From contig NZ_LT670844.1 in assembly GCF_900141755.1 (NCBI RefSeq), positions 1,116,001 through 1,180,000 on the forward strand: a stretch of DNA of 64,000 bases. Reading direction: 5' to 3'. The translations under genes were made by a program, and so were the position numbers. Of the stretch, positions 9,545 to 19,066 are shown one piece after another. The first letter of the stretch is position 1. Every line of letters begins with the position of its first letter. This DNA comes from Bradyrhizobium lablabi. GTDB taxonomy: Bacteria; Pseudomonadota; Alphaproteobacteria; Rhizobiales; Xanthobacteraceae. The notes beneath the pieces are model-generated. The model was given only the letters and a program-made list of their open reading frames with translations, had not been told where the DNA came from and searched no databases.

Positions 9545-9686
9545 ACGGCGTGTTCGCATTTCCGGACGGGCATCACGGGCCTCACGGTCCTATTGCAACC
9601 GGCCGCGCTCGGCAACCGGCGTGTAACCGGCCGCTTCTCGCTTTCGGTTTGGCGTCAGGGAGACGAGCGCGCGGCGTTCGGCCCGC

Positions 9687-9839
9687 TCAGGTGCGGAAGA
9701 GAACGAACCACGCCAGCCCGAGGATCAGCATCGCAAGCCCGGTCGAGACGATCAGGAGGGCAAGTACCGACGGCCCGGGCTCGCCCTGGCGCGCTTCGGT
9801 CGGGGTTTCGATGATCTGGCGATCTTGTCTCGTTGCCAT
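9687..9839 (-). CDS. Small single-pass membrane protein, 50 residues
   Basis: From the ATG at 9839, preceded by GAGGG at a good distance, the frame encodes 50 residues. A polar N-terminus (MATRQDRQIIETPTEARQ) is followed by one hydrophobic helix (VLALLIVSTGLAMLILGLAW) ending near the C-terminus. The longer frame to 9956 has no support. No family was recognised. The topology suggests an N-in/C-out or tail-anchored membrane peptide. It lies between a phosphatase and the divergently oriented ku gene. Confidence 0.6.
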   Translation of the reverse strand: MATRQDRQIIETPTEARQGEPGPSVLALLIVSTGLAMLILGLAWFVLFRT

Positions 9840-10109
9840 GATGCCCTCGATTTTCTGATGGCTGGAACGTTGTGCGGCGCGAGGTTTTGGAAGCAACGCA
9901 TGATTCCCTATGATGTTCCGGGCTTTAGGGGCTTGGGCGAGCGCGGACGGGCGCACATCGCCCCTGCGCCCGGTATCTAATTCCGGAATGCGCCGGGACC
10001 CGCCCGGGCACGGTTAACGCCGTTGCGAGATTCCCCCGCCACGCTTCTTTGAAACCCGGTCCCTCGGTGTTATCCTTGGGGTTTGTCGGTTGCGTATTCG
10101 GAGTTTGCC

Positions 10110-11069
10110 ATGGCCCCCCGCGCCAACTGGAAAGGCTTTTTGCGGCTGTCGCTCGTGACCTGCCCGGTCGCGCTGTATCCGGCCACCTCAGACACCGAAA
10201 AGGTCTCGTTCAACCAGATCAACCGCAAGACCGGCCATCGCATCAAATATGCCAAGGTCGATGCCGACACCGGCGAGGAAGTCGCCAACGAAGACATCAT
10301 GAAGGGCTACAAGGTCGACACCGATACCTATATCGAGGTGTCGAAGGAGGAACTCGACGAGATCGCGCTGGACTCGACGCGCACCATCGAGATCGACGAG
10401 TTCGTGCCCAAATCCGACATCGACAACCGCTATCTGATCCGCCCCTATTATCTCGTGCCCGACGGCAAGGTCGGCCACGACGCCTTCGCGGTGATCCGCG
10501 AAACCATCCGCAGCATGAACAAGGTCGCGATCGGCCGCGTGGTGCTGACCAACCGCGAGCACATCATTGCGCTCGAACCGCTCGACAAGGGCCTGATGGG
10601 CACGCTGTTGCGGTACCCTTACGAGGTGCGCAGCGAGAGGGAATATTTCGACGACATCCAGGACGTCAAAATCACCAAGGACATGCTCGATCTCGCCAAG
10701 CACATCGTCGAGCAGAAATCCGGATCGTTCGAACCCGAAGAGTTCGAGGACCGCTACGAATCCGCGCTGATCGACCTCATCAACAAGAAGCGCAGCGGTG
10801 TGCTCACGACCGCCAAGGCCGCGCCGAAATCGAGCGGCAATGTCATCAATCTGATGGACGCGTTAAAGCGCAGCCTCGCCAGCGAGAAAGAGGCCGCTCC
10901 CGTAGCCAAGGCCGGGGGCAAGAAGCCGCGCAAGGCCGCCTCGGGCCAGCGCGAGATGCTGTTGCCGATCAGCGGCAAGCGCGCCGCCAAGGAAGAGGCA
11001 AAGGTGCCGGCGCCGAAGAAGGCCGAGAAGCCGGTGCGGGCAGCAACACGATCGAAAAAAGCGGGTTAG
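10110..11069 (+). CDS. ku: Ku DNA end-binding protein (non-homologous end joining)
   Basis: The ATG at 10110 has GGAG 6 nt upstream and begins MAPRANWKGFLRLSLVTCPV, the canonical bacterial Ku N-terminus. The core beta-barrel/bridge region covers about residues 1-255 (FNQINRKTGHRIKY, GKVGHDAFAVIRET, ALEPLDKGLMGTLLRYPYEV). The C-terminal 60-70 residues are a Lys/Ala-rich tail of the kind that contacts DNA and recruits LigD. Ku dimers encircle broken ends in the cytoplasm for LigD-dependent joining. No ligD gene lies in this window. The length of 319 residues is normal. Confidence 0.96.
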   Translation: MAPRANWKGFLRLSLVTCPVALYPATSDTEKVSFNQINRKTGHRIKYAKVDADTGEEVANEDIMKGYKVDTDTYIEVSKEELDEIALDSTRTIEIDEFVPKSDIDNRYLIRPYYLVPDGKVGHDAFAVIRETIRSMNKVAIGRVVLTNREHIIALEPLDKGLMGTLLRYPYEVRSEREYFDDIQDVKITKDMLDLAKHIVEQKSGSFEPEEFEDRYESALIDLINKKRSGVLTTAKAAPKSSGNVINLMDALKRSLASEKEAAPVAKAGGKKPRKAASGQREMLLPISGKRAAKEEAKVPAPKKAEKPVRAATRSKKAG

Positions 11070-11087
11070 CGCAACGCCCGGCCCGAG

Positions 11088-11324
11088 ATGCCGTGGTCGA
11101 CGCCCTTCGATGAGCCGATACGCTTGCGCGGCGGGGCTACGATCACCACGCTCCAGCACGCCGCAGATTACATCATGAAGCTGCCGGAACACGAGCAACA
11201 GCTCGAGCGCTGGCAGACCGCGGTCGAGAACCTGATCAATGCCGCGGAGACCGGCGGCGGTTGGTTGATGTTCGCGCGGATCGGGATGATGCGGGCACTG
11301 AACGGCGATGGCAGCGAGCGCTGA
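11088..11324 (+). CDS. Conserved hypothetical protein, 78 residues
   Basis: This small soluble frame starts 18 bp after ku and reads in the same direction, so it may be cotranscribed. Its N-terminus (MPWSTPFDEPIRLRGGATIT) and the helix HAADYIMKLPEHEQQLERWQ recall a widespread small rhizobial family of unknown function. There is no signal peptide or cysteine. The Shine-Dalgarno sequence is weak. It is probably real on grounds of codon use and family resemblance, but without a functional prediction. Confidence 0.6.
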   Translation: MPWSTPFDEPIRLRGGATITTLQHAADYIMKLPEHEQQLERWQTAVENLINAAETGGGWLMFARIGMMRALNGDGSER

Positions 11325-11367
11325 GCGCGCGGCTCGATCGCCGGCAGCTCAAATCATTTTCGGGCAA

Positions 11368-11409
11368 ATGACTTCAGCAAAGTGACTTCAGCAAAATCAT
11401 TTCAGCGAC
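11368..11409. repeat. Three imperfect 14-bp direct repeats over the flp stop
   Basis: The unit TGACTTCAGCAAAG appears twice in tandem. A third, diverged copy (TCATTTCAGCGAC) covers the end of the Flp pilin gene. This looks like small duplications of the gene's 3' end, and I see no wider function. Confidence 0.5.
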
Positions 11410-11561
11410 GTGCTCACCGTGTTGAACGGGACCTTCAGCGCGGTGCCGATGCCGTTGACAGCCGTGACGATCACGATGCTGATGCCGACGGCGATAATGC
11501 TGTATTCGATCGCGGTAGCGCCGGTCTCGTCGCCGAGAAATCTTGAAAATAGCTGCCGCAT
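11397..11561 (-). CDS. Flp/Fap-type pilin
   Basis: From the ATG at 11561, with a perfect AGGAGG upstream, this encodes a 54-residue prepilin. The short basic leader (MRQLFSRFLGDETG) ends at the prepilin peptidase site G/ATAIEY, followed by a hydrophobic helix (SIIAVGISIVIVTAV). Flp pilins are cleaved by a CpaA-type peptidase and assembled into Tad pili for surface attachment. No other tad/cpa genes are in the window, so this pilin is an orphan that must use machinery encoded elsewhere or serve another role. A TTAACC half-site lies in the upstream region near 11663. Confidence 0.93.
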   Translation of the reverse strand: MRQLFSRFLGDETGATAIEYSIIAVGISIVIVTAVNGIGTALKVPFNTVSTSLK

Positions 11562-12063
11562 CGAACCTCCTGTCGGCGTTCGCCGCCGGATCCTCACGCA
11601 GGGTCGGGCAAATCTAGGTCCGATTGGTTGCCGGCTCGTTCACGAACACTCTGAACGATCGGTTAAGACGATGGTCGATTTTTCACCGCAACCATTTTGG
11701 CGCCCTCCCCGCAAACGGCGGTGCCGGAAATTTACCTCCGGTTTCGCCCTCATCCCGCGAAGTGAGCACGAGGCCAGCCAACCGCGGAGCGCCTGAGCGG
11801 GAACTGCGAAGGAACCATATCGGGACCGTCAGCGACCAACATCGATGAGCAACGCGCCGTTGAAACGCTGCAGAAGTCCCAACAACCATGCCCGAATGGC
11901 GCAGGCCGTCCTGTGTTCGCTGCGGGGTGCGCTACTGAGATGCAAAACGAGATAGCTGAGCTTCGTCCAAAACGCTGAGTACGCGCTTTACCGATCGGCA
12001 AATTCCTGTTCCAACTACCGCACAGGCCGAGCTCGACATCGGCCGTTTTGGGGAGGGATTGCC
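11562..12063. other. Intergenic region between flp (minus) and ThDP enzyme gene (plus)
   Basis: About 500 bp separates two divergent genes and should hold both promoters. I see the Shine-Dalgarno sequences at each edge (AGGAGG for the pilin, GGGGAGGG for the ThDP gene). A short frame beginning ATGAGCAACGCG at about 11844 has no family resemblance. Otherwise nothing was recognised. Confidence 0.5.
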
Positions 12064-13698
12064 ATGAAGCTCGGCACCGCCATTGCGGAAATCATGAAGC
12101 GCGAGGGAATTGAGATCCTCTGCGGCTATCCAGTGAACCATCTCATCGAGCACGCGGCCAACGCCGATATCCGCCCCATCATGGTGCGGCAGGAGCGCAT
12201 CGGGCTGCACATGGCGGACGCGATCTCGCGCGTCACCTCCGGGCGCAGCATCGGCGCCTTCTGCATGCAGCACGGCCCCGGCGCGGAAAACGCCATGGGC
12301 GGCGTGGCGCAATGCTTTGGCGAATCCGTCCCCGTCCTGGTGCTGCCGATGGGTTATGCGCGAAGGCTCGCCAATATCGAGCCGAACTTCAATTCCAGCC
12401 AGGCGATGAAGGCCTTTGCAAAATCATCCGAGCCGATCAACCTCGCCGCTGAAGTAGGCAACATTTTTCGACGCGCCTTTACAAAATTGAAAAACGGCCG
12501 CGGCGGACCGGTGATCGTCGAAATCCCGGCCGACATGTGGAACGAGGAAGTGCCGGAGCCCTTGAACTACACGCCGGTGTTGCGCACCCGCTACGGCGCC
12601 GATCCCGTGCATGTGAAGGAAGCCGCCGCACTGTTGATCGGTGCCAAACGGCCGGTAATCTATGCCGGCCAGGGCGTGCATTACGCAAGAGCCTGGCCGC
12701 AGTTGAGACGGCTCGCCGAGCGGCTCGCTATCCCCGTCACCACCAGCCTCGGCGGCAAATCGTCGTTCCCCGAGACGCATCCGCTGTCGCTCGGCTCCGG
12801 CGGCCTCGCAGTGCCGCGCGCAGTGCCAAAATTCCTGGCCGAGGCCGATGTGATTTTCGGGATTGGCTGCTCGTTCACGGAAACCTCCTTCGGCATCGCC
12901 ATGCCCAAGGGCAAGACCATCATCCATTCGACGCTGGACCCCGCGCATCTCAACAAGGATGTCGAGGCCAAAATCGGGTTGGTCGGCGATGCCGGATTGG
13001 TGCTCGACGCGCTACTCGAAGAGATCGGCAAGAGTGTCACCTCGGATCGCGACGCCAAAACCGTCGCCGCCGAGATCGCGGCCTTGCACGAAGAGTGGCT
13101 CGCCAAATGGATGCCGAAGCTGAAGAGCAATGACGCGCCACTAAATCCCTACCGCGTGCTCTGGGATCTGCAGCACACCGTCGACATCCACAACACCATC
13201 ATCACCCATGACGCCGGCAGCCCGCGCGACCAGCTGTCGCCGTTCTGGAAGCCGGTCGAACCTCTGTCCTATATCGGCTGGGGCAAGACCACGCAGCTCG
13301 GTTACGGGCTAGGGCTCGCGATGGGCGCCAAGCTCGCAAAACCGGAAAAGCTCTGCATCAATGTCTGGGGCGACGCCGCGATCGGCTTTACGGGGATGGA
13401 TTTCGAGACCGCGGTGCGCGAGCGCATCCCGATCATGTCGATTCTGTTGAATAATTTTTCGATGGCGATCGAATTGAAGGTGATGCCGATTTCGACGGAG
13501 AAATATCGTTCGACCGATATTTCCGGCGACTATGCTGCCATGGCGCGGGCTTTTGGGGGTTATGGCGAGCGGGTGACGAAGCCGGAGGACATCATCCCGG
13601 CGATCAAGCGCGGCATTGCGAAGACAAAAGAAGGCATTCCGGTGCTGCTGGAATTCATTACCAGCAAAGAGACCGAGGTTTCGCGGCCGGGGACCTGA
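12064..13698 (+). CDS. Thiamine diphosphate-dependent enzyme, acetolactate-synthase-like
   Basis: This is a 544-residue member of the ThDP superfamily with the usual order: an N-terminal PYR domain, with the activating glutamate E44 in VRQERIGLHMADA, a central domain (about 190-325), and a C-terminal PP domain with the Mg/ThDP motif GDAAIGF followed by LLNN (about 435-465). Strong SD GGGGAGGG precedes the ATG. No ilvN-like small subunit is adjacent, so biosynthetic acetolactate synthase is unlikely. Oxalyl-CoA decarboxylase-, sulfoacetaldehyde- or benzoylformate-type reactions are possible, and the substrate cannot be told. The gene is monocistronic. Confidence 0.85.
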   Translation: MKLGTAIAEIMKREGIEILCGYPVNHLIEHAANADIRPIMVRQERIGLHMADAISRVTSGRSIGAFCMQHGPGAENAMGGVAQCFGESVPVLVLPMGYARRLANIEPNFNSSQAMKAFAKSSEPINLAAEVGNIFRRAFTKLKNGRGGPVIVEIPADMWNEEVPEPLNYTPVLRTRYGADPVHVKEAAALLIGAKRPVIYAGQGVHYARAWPQLRRLAERLAIPVTTSLGGKSSFPETHPLSLGSGGLAVPRAVPKFLAEADVIFGIGCSFTETSFGIAMPKGKTIIHSTLDPAHLNKDVEAKIGLVGDAGLVLDALLEEIGKSVTSDRDAKTVAAEIAALHEEWLAKWMPKLKSNDAPLNPYRVLWDLQHTVDIHNTIITHDAGSPRDQLSPFWKPVEPLSYIGWGKTTQLGYGLGLAMGAKLAKPEKLCINVWGDAAIGFTGMDFETAVRERIPIMSILLNNFSMAIELKVMPISTEKYRSTDISGDYAAMARAFGGYGERVTKPEDIIPAIKRGIAKTKEGIPVLLEFITSKETEVSRPGT

Positions 13699-13861
13699 CA
13701 TAGCCGCAAGAACGGCCTTCCCGCGCCCGGGATTAACGCAGCCGCTGGAAAATTGTCCGGGAACCGCTGGCCCTGACCGTTCCAGGATGAAATAATCGGG
13801 CTCCCTTACGGGTTTTTTGAGCCTGGCGCCGCGTGGCCCCGGGTGAAATGGATTTGAGTGG

Positions 13862-16800
13862 ATGACCGCGCTTCCAAAGGATGGGGTGGTCGATCTCAGG
13901 CGCAGGATTGCCGAGCTCGAACAGCAGCTCCAGGCGACCGCCGCCGAGCGCGACGAAGCGATCGCGCAGCAGGCCGCGACCGCCGAGATATTGCAGGTGA
14001 TCAATTCGTCGCCCGCTGATCTCTCCCCCGTATTCGAGGCGATCCTGGATAAGGCGTTGCGACCGTGCGAGGCGCAGGTCGGCGTATTTTGGACCTATGA
14101 CGGTGAGTTGATGCGCGCGTCGGCGATCCGCGGTGCGTCACCAGCCTATGTCGAGTTCCTCCAGCGGGGGCCACATCACCCGAGCCATGTGCAGTTGCGC
14201 CTGCTCGGCGGGACCGAGAGTTTTGTCCAGGTCGCCGATCTCATCAACTCGGAGGGATATCGCAACGGCGATCCCCTGCCCCGCGCGGCCGCCGATCTCG
14301 GCGGCATCCGCACGCTCCTCGTCGTGCCACTGCGCAGGCATGGTGCCATACTTGGGACATTCGGCATCTATCGCCAGGAGGTAAAGCCGTTCTCGGACCG
14401 GCAGATCGCGATGGTGGAAAGCTTTGCCGCGCAGGCCGTGATCGCGATGGAGAACGCGCGGCTGTTCAACGAGACCAGGGAGGCGCTGGAGCGGCAGAAC
14501 GCCAGCGCCGAAATCCTGAGTGCCATCGCCAGCTCGCCCAGCGATGCCGAGCGGTCGTTGCAGCAGATTGTCGAGATCACCGCGCGCCTGTTCGGCGCTT
14601 CGAGCGTCACGCTCAATATCGCTGGCGCCGACGAATGGGCCCGGATGATCCGCGTCGGCCCCAGTTCACAACGTGTCGGCTCGGAGGTTTCGGCGGCGCA
14701 GCTCGGGATCGGCGCGCGCAATCTTCCCAGCACGGTCTTTCGCGAAAATCGGCAGATCCACATTCCCGATGTGGACCATCCCGACCCTGCGATCGCCGAC
14801 TGGCCCACTCTGCCACATGCGCGCGCCGCGGGAGCCCGCGCGTTGGCCGGCACGCCGCTTCGGCGCGAGGGCAAGGCGATCGGTGCTCTGGTCGTGCATC
14901 GCGACCGCCCCGAACCTTTTACGGCCGAGGAGCTCGCGCTGCTGCAGAGTTTTGCCGACCAGGCCGTGATCGCCATCGAGAACGCGCGGCTGTTCAACGA
15001 GACCAAAGAGGCGCTGGAGCGGCAGACGGCGACCGCCGACATCCTGAAGGTCATCGCCTCTTCACCGTCGGATGTGCAGCCGGTGTTCAACGCCATTGCG
15101 GCCAGCGCCAACAGGCTGCTCGGTGGGTTTTCTACCGCCGTATTTCGCGCTGTCGACGGCTTCGCCCACCTCGCAGCATTCACGCCGACCAATCCGGCAG
15201 CGGATGAAATGTTGAAGAATACGTTCCCCCGGCCGATACCGAACTTTGCGGCAATCCAGCTCGTGCAAACCGGCGAAGTGACTCAAATTTCCGACACGGA
15301 AAACATGCCGGAGGCAGACTTCAAGCAACTCGCGCGAATGCGTGGTTTCCGCAGCGTGTTGTTCTCACCGTTGATGAGCAACGGCGCGCCGATCGGCCTC
15401 ATCAGCGTGACGCGGGTCGAGACCGGTTCGTTCGCCGACCATCATGTTCAGTTGCTGCGGACCTTCGCCGACCAGGCGGTGATCGCGATCGAGAACGCGC
15501 GATTGTTCGATGAGGTGCAGGCAAAGACGCGCGACCTCAGCGAATCCCTGCAGCAGCAGACGGCGGTCGGCGACGTGCTCAAGACCATTAGCCGCTCGAC
15601 CTTCGATTTGCAGCCGGTGCTCGACACACTGGTCCAGACCGCCGCGCGGTTATGCGATACCGAGATGGCCTTCATCATGCGCCGGGAAGGCGATGTGTAT
15701 CGAGCCGGCGCGGCCGTCGGCTTCACCGAAGCTTACGTCGAATTCCTCAAAAACCACCCGCTCAGGGTGGACAGGGGCACCATCACCGGCCGCGCTGTGC
15801 TCGAGCGGCGCACGGTGCAGATCCTCGACGTCGCGACCGATCCCGAATACACGCTGCGCGAATCCACTTCACTCGCCGGCCAGCACACCGCTCTCTGCGT
15901 GCCACTGCTGCGCGAGAATGAACCGATCGGGACCATCGTTCTCGCGCGACAGCGGGTCGAACCGTTTACGCAAAAGCAGATCGATCTCGTCACCACCTTT
16001 GCCGATCAAGCCGTCATCGCGATCGAGAACGTCCGCCTGTTCGACCAGCTTCGACAACGCACCGATGATTTGAGCGAATCCCTGCAGCAGCAGACCGCAA
16101 CCGCCGACGTGCTCAAGGTGATCAGCCGCTCGGCGTTCGATTTGCAGACCGTGCTCGACACGCTGGTCGAATCGGCGGCGCGCCTGTGCGACGCCGACGA
16201 GGGCACGATCTTTCAGCCACGGGACGGCGCTTATCGCCTCGCCGCGAACTGCGGACTCACCGTTGCGAAGAAAGAATTTCTTGAGAACTATTTGTTCTTG
16301 CCGGGGAAAGAAACCACGGTTGGACGCGTTTTGCTCGAAGGCAAAGCAATTCATATTCATGACATCGAAACAGACCCGAATTATGTGCTGATGTCGGGCG
16401 ACCCGTATCCGGTACGCACGCGGTTGGGCGTTCCTTTGCTGCGAGAGGGAGCGCCGATCGGCGTATTTGTGCTGACACGGCGAGAGGCTCGGCCATTTAG
16501 CGAGAAGCAGATCGAACTCGTTCAAACCTTCGCCGATCAGGCCGTGATCGCAATCGAAAATGTCCGCCTGTTCGATGAGGTGCAAGCAAAGACCCGCGAA
16601 CTCACGGAGGCACTGACCTACCAGACCGGGAGCAGCAACATCCTCAGTGTGATCGCCTCCTCGCCGACCGATGTCGGGCCGGTTCTCAAGGCCATTGTGG
16701 AGAGCGCCTGCGAGCTTTGCGAGGCCTACGATGCCGTTGTGCGCCTGAGGGACGGCGACGATCTACGTTTGAGCGCGCATAACGGCCCGATACCGACAAG

Positions 16801-18517
16801 TGTCGATAGATTGCCAATCAACCGCAACGTGACCGCGGGACGCGCGTTCCTCGACAAGAAGCCGGTTCATGTACACGACCTGCTATCCGCTGAAGGCGAT
16901 CAATTCCCAAAAGCAAAGGAGATGTCGCGTCTCGAGGGAGGCCATCGCACGGTTTTAAGCGTACCGCTGCTGCGAGAGGGTGAGAGCATTGGAGCGATTG
17001 TGCTTCGGCGTATCGAAGTGCATCCCTTCAGTGACAAGCAGATTGGCTTGCTGCAGACTTTCGCCGATCAGGCCGTGATCGCCATCGGCAACGTTCACCT
17101 GTTCGAGGAGGTGCAGGCCCGGACCGAAGACTTGCGCGAATCGCTGGAGTTCCAGACCGCGACATCCGATGTGCTGAAAGTCATCTCGAGTTCGCCGGAT
17201 TCGCTGCAACCGGTGCTCGACGTGATCGTCGGTACAGCCCGGCATTTGTGCGGCACCGAAACCTCGACCATTTTCCTGCTCAAAGACGGACGGTTCCACA
17301 TCGCGGCGGCCTCGGGCGCGATGCCGGAATATCTGGAGTTTTTGCGAAACAATCCGATCGCGCTCGATCAAGCTGGCTCGTCGACCTCACGGGCGGCGCG
17401 CGAGAAGCGCACGGTGCATATTCCTGATATCGGCGCCGACCCCGAATTCGGTCAGGGTCCGATGGCGGTGGGGCAGCGCCGCGCGCTGCTCTCGGTTCCC
17501 TTGATGCGCGAAGGCACCGCGATCGGCGTGATTACCATGCGCCAATCCCACCTGACACCTTTTACCGAGCGACAAATCGAGGTTGTGCAGACCTTCGCCG
17601 ACCAAGCCGTCATTGCCATCTCGAACGTGCGGCTTTTCGAGGAGGTGCAGGCGCGCACCCGGGAATTGTCAAAATCGCTCGACGACTTGCGCGCCGCGCA
17701 GGACCGCCTGATCCAGACCGAGAAGCTCGCCTCGCTCGGTCAGCTCACCGCCGGCATCGCGCATGAGATCAAGAACCCCCTGAATTTCGTCAACAATTTT
17801 GCCGCGCTCTCGGCGGAATTGACCGACGAATTGAACGAGGTGCTGGCACCCGCAGCGCTCGACGGCAAGACCCGCGAGGAAGTCGGCGACATCACCCGCA
17901 CGCTGAAGGACAATCTTTCAAAAGTGGTTCAGCACGGCAAGCGCGCCGATTCCATCGTCAAGAACATGCTGCTGCATTCGCGCGAAGGTTCCGGCGAACA
18001 TCGCCCCTCCGACATCAATGCGCTATTGGATGAGAGCCTCAATCTCGCCTATCATGGCGCCCGCGCCGAAAGGCGTGAATTCAATGTGACCCTGCAGCGC
18101 GACTTCGACGCGACGGCGGGTAGTGTCGAAGTGTTTCCACAGGAGATCACCCGCGTGCTCCTGAATCTGATCGCGAACGGATTCTACGCCGTCACCAAAC
18201 GCAAGGCGGAGCATGGCGGCTCGGGCTTTGATCCGGTCGTCCGGGCAACCACCAAAAATCTCGGCGATGCCGTCGAAATCCGCATTCGCGACAATGGCAC
18301 GGGAATTCCGGCCGAGGTGAAGGAAAAGATGTTCAATCCGTTCTTCACGACCAAGCCGGCCGGCGAAGGGACCGGGCTTGGGCTGTCGATGAGCCACGAC
18401 ATCATTGTGAAACAACACGGTGGCACGATCGAGGTTGATACCGAACCTGGTGAATTTACCGAGTTCAAGATCATATTGCCGCGAACCAGCAATCTTTCAA
18501 ATAAAACCAGAGGTTAG
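13862..18517 (+). CDS. Histidine kinase with seven tandem GAF domains
   Basis: The protein has 1551 residues with no membrane segment, so it is a cytoplasmic sensor. After a short coiled coil (about 12-35) come seven GAF-type repeats at roughly 45-202, 218-377, 393-548, 570-727, 747-904, 925-1081 and 1102-1259. Each ends in the near-identical linker TFADQAVIAIENxRLF. The kinase core has a coiled coil, phospho-acceptor H1301 (GIAHEIKNPLNF), N-box LLNLIANG (1433-1440), and G boxes DNGTGI (1477) and GTGLGLSM (1503). The ligand is unknown. A single-domain regulator follows 2 bp after the stop and is its likely partner. The repeats are visible at DNA level too. Confidence 0.93.
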   Translation: MTALPKDGVVDLRRRIAELEQQLQATAAERDEAIAQQAATAEILQVINSSPADLSPVFEAILDKALRPCEAQVGVFWTYDGELMRASAIRGASPAYVEFLQRGPHHPSHVQLRLLGGTESFVQVADLINSEGYRNGDPLPRAAADLGGIRTLLVVPLRRHGAILGTFGIYRQEVKPFSDRQIAMVESFAAQAVIAMENARLFNETREALERQNASAEILSAIASSPSDAERSLQQIVEITARLFGASSVTLNIAGADEWARMIRVGPSSQRVGSEVSAAQLGIGARNLPSTVFRENRQIHIPDVDHPDPAIADWPTLPHARAAGARALAGTPLRREGKAIGALVVHRDRPEPFTAEELALLQSFADQAVIAIENARLFNETKEALERQTATADILKVIASSPSDVQPVFNAIAASANRLLGGFSTAVFRAVDGFAHLAAFTPTNPAADEMLKNTFPRPIPNFAAIQLVQTGEVTQISDTENMPEADFKQLARMRGFRSVLFSPLMSNGAPIGLISVTRVETGSFADHHVQLLRTFADQAVIAIENARLFDEVQAKTRDLSESLQQQTAVGDVLKTISRSTFDLQPVLDTLVQTAARLCDTEMAFIMRREGDVYRAGAAVGFTEAYVEFLKNHPLRVDRGTITGRAVLERRTVQILDVATDPEYTLRESTSLAGQHTALCVPLLRENEPIGTIVLARQRVEPFTQKQIDLVTTFADQAVIAIENVRLFDQLRQRTDDLSESLQQQTATADVLKVISRSAFDLQTVLDTLVESAARLCDADEGTIFQPRDGAYRLAANCGLTVAKKEFLENYLFLPGKETTVGRVLLEGKAIHIHDIETDPNYVLMSGDPYPVRTRLGVPLLREGAPIGVFVLTRREARPFSEKQIELVQTFADQAVIAIENVRLFDEVQAKTRELTEALTYQTGSSNILSVIASSPTDVGPVLKAIVESACELCEAYDAVVRLRDGDDLRLSAHNGPIPTSVDRLPINRNVTAGRAFLDKKPVHVHDLLSAEGDQFPKAKEMSRLEGGHRTVLSVPLLREGESIGAIVLRRIEVHPFSDKQIGLLQTFADQAVIAIGNVHLFEEVQARTEDLRESLEFQTATSDVLKVISSSPDSLQPVLDVIVGTARHLCGTETSTIFLLKDGRFHIAAASGAMPEYLEFLRNNPIALDQAGSSTSRAAREKRTVHIPDIGADPEFGQGPMAVGQRRALLSVPLMREGTAIGVITMRQSHLTPFTERQIEVVQTFADQAVIAISNVRLFEEVQARTRELSKSLDDLRAAQDRLIQTEKLASLGQLTAGIAHEIKNPLNFVNNFAALSAELTDELNEVLAPAALDGKTREEVGDITRTLKDNLSKVVQHGKRADSIVKNMLLHSREGSGEHRPSDINALLDESLNLAYHGARAERREFNVTLQRDFDATAGSVEVFPQEITRVLLNLIANGFYAVTKRKAEHGGSGFDPVVRATTKNLGDAVEIRIRDNGTGIPAEVKEKMFNPFFTTKPAGEGTGLGLSMSHDIIVKQHGGTIEVDTEPGEFTEFKIILPRTSNLSNKTRG

Positions 18518-18519
18518 AC

Positions 18520-18909
18520 GTGAGTGTTTTAGTTCTTGTTGTAGATGATGAACCAGATGTAGAGGCGCTGTTCCGCCAGCAATTCCGCCGCGATTTGCGC
18601 GCCCAGCGCTTCGTGATGGATTTTGCGATGTCGGCGGCGGACGCGCTGGCGCGCATCGCCAACACGATTGAGCAAACCCTGATCCTGATCCTCTCCGACA
18701 TCAACATGCCCGGCATGACCGGCCTTGAGATGCTGCCCAAGGTCAAGGAGATACGGCCCGACGTTCCCGTCATCATGATCACCGCCTATGGCGACCCCGA
18801 TACCAAGCGCAAGGCGATCGAAGGCGGCGCTATCGGGCTTCTGACCAAGCCGATCGATTTTACCCTGTTGCGCGAAGAGATCGACACCCGGCTGGAACGG
18901 GCGAACTGA
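18520..18909 (+). CDS. Single-domain response regulator
   Basis: Starts at GTG 18520, two bases after the stop of the seven-GAF kinase, with AGAGG upstream, so the two are almost certainly cotranscribed and coupled. The 129 residues are one receiver domain: acidic pair DD(E)9-11, phospho-acceptor D60 in LSDINMPGMTG, Thr in MITAYGDP and the conserved Lys in LLTKPID. It has no output domain, so it works as a phospho-relay shuttle or by protein contact. The cognate kinase upstream lacks a receiver, which supports the pairing. Confidence 0.93.
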   Translation: MSVLVLVVDDEPDVEALFRQQFRRDLRAQRFVMDFAMSAADALARIANTIEQTLILILSDINMPGMTGLEMLPKVKEIRPDVPVIMITAYGDPDTKRKAIEGGAIGLLTKPIDFTLLREEIDTRLERAN

Positions 18910-18916
18910 GGCGGGG

Positions 18917-19049
18917 CCTCGTGGTTCGAGACGCGCGGCCCAGCCGCGCTCCTCACCATGAGGGTCTAAGACCTCATCCTGAGAGGCTGTGCAAATATCT
19001 CCGACCTCATCCTGAGGAGCGCGCACTTGCGCGCGTCTCGAAGGATGAA
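18917..19049. repeat. Cluster of dispersed CATCCTGAGG/CGCGCG-type palindromes
   Basis: Two or three copies of a palindromic unit of the form CCTCATCCTGAGGAGCGCG...CGCGTCTCGAAGGATGA lie in both orientations. One inverted copy starts near 18921 (TTCGAGACGCGCGG) and another spans 19004-19047. I recognise this as one of the common intergenic repeat families of Bradyrhizobium. It lies between convergent genes, where it may also act as a bidirectional terminator. Confidence 0.8.
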
Positions 19050-19066
19050 GCCACGGAGCTCTAACC

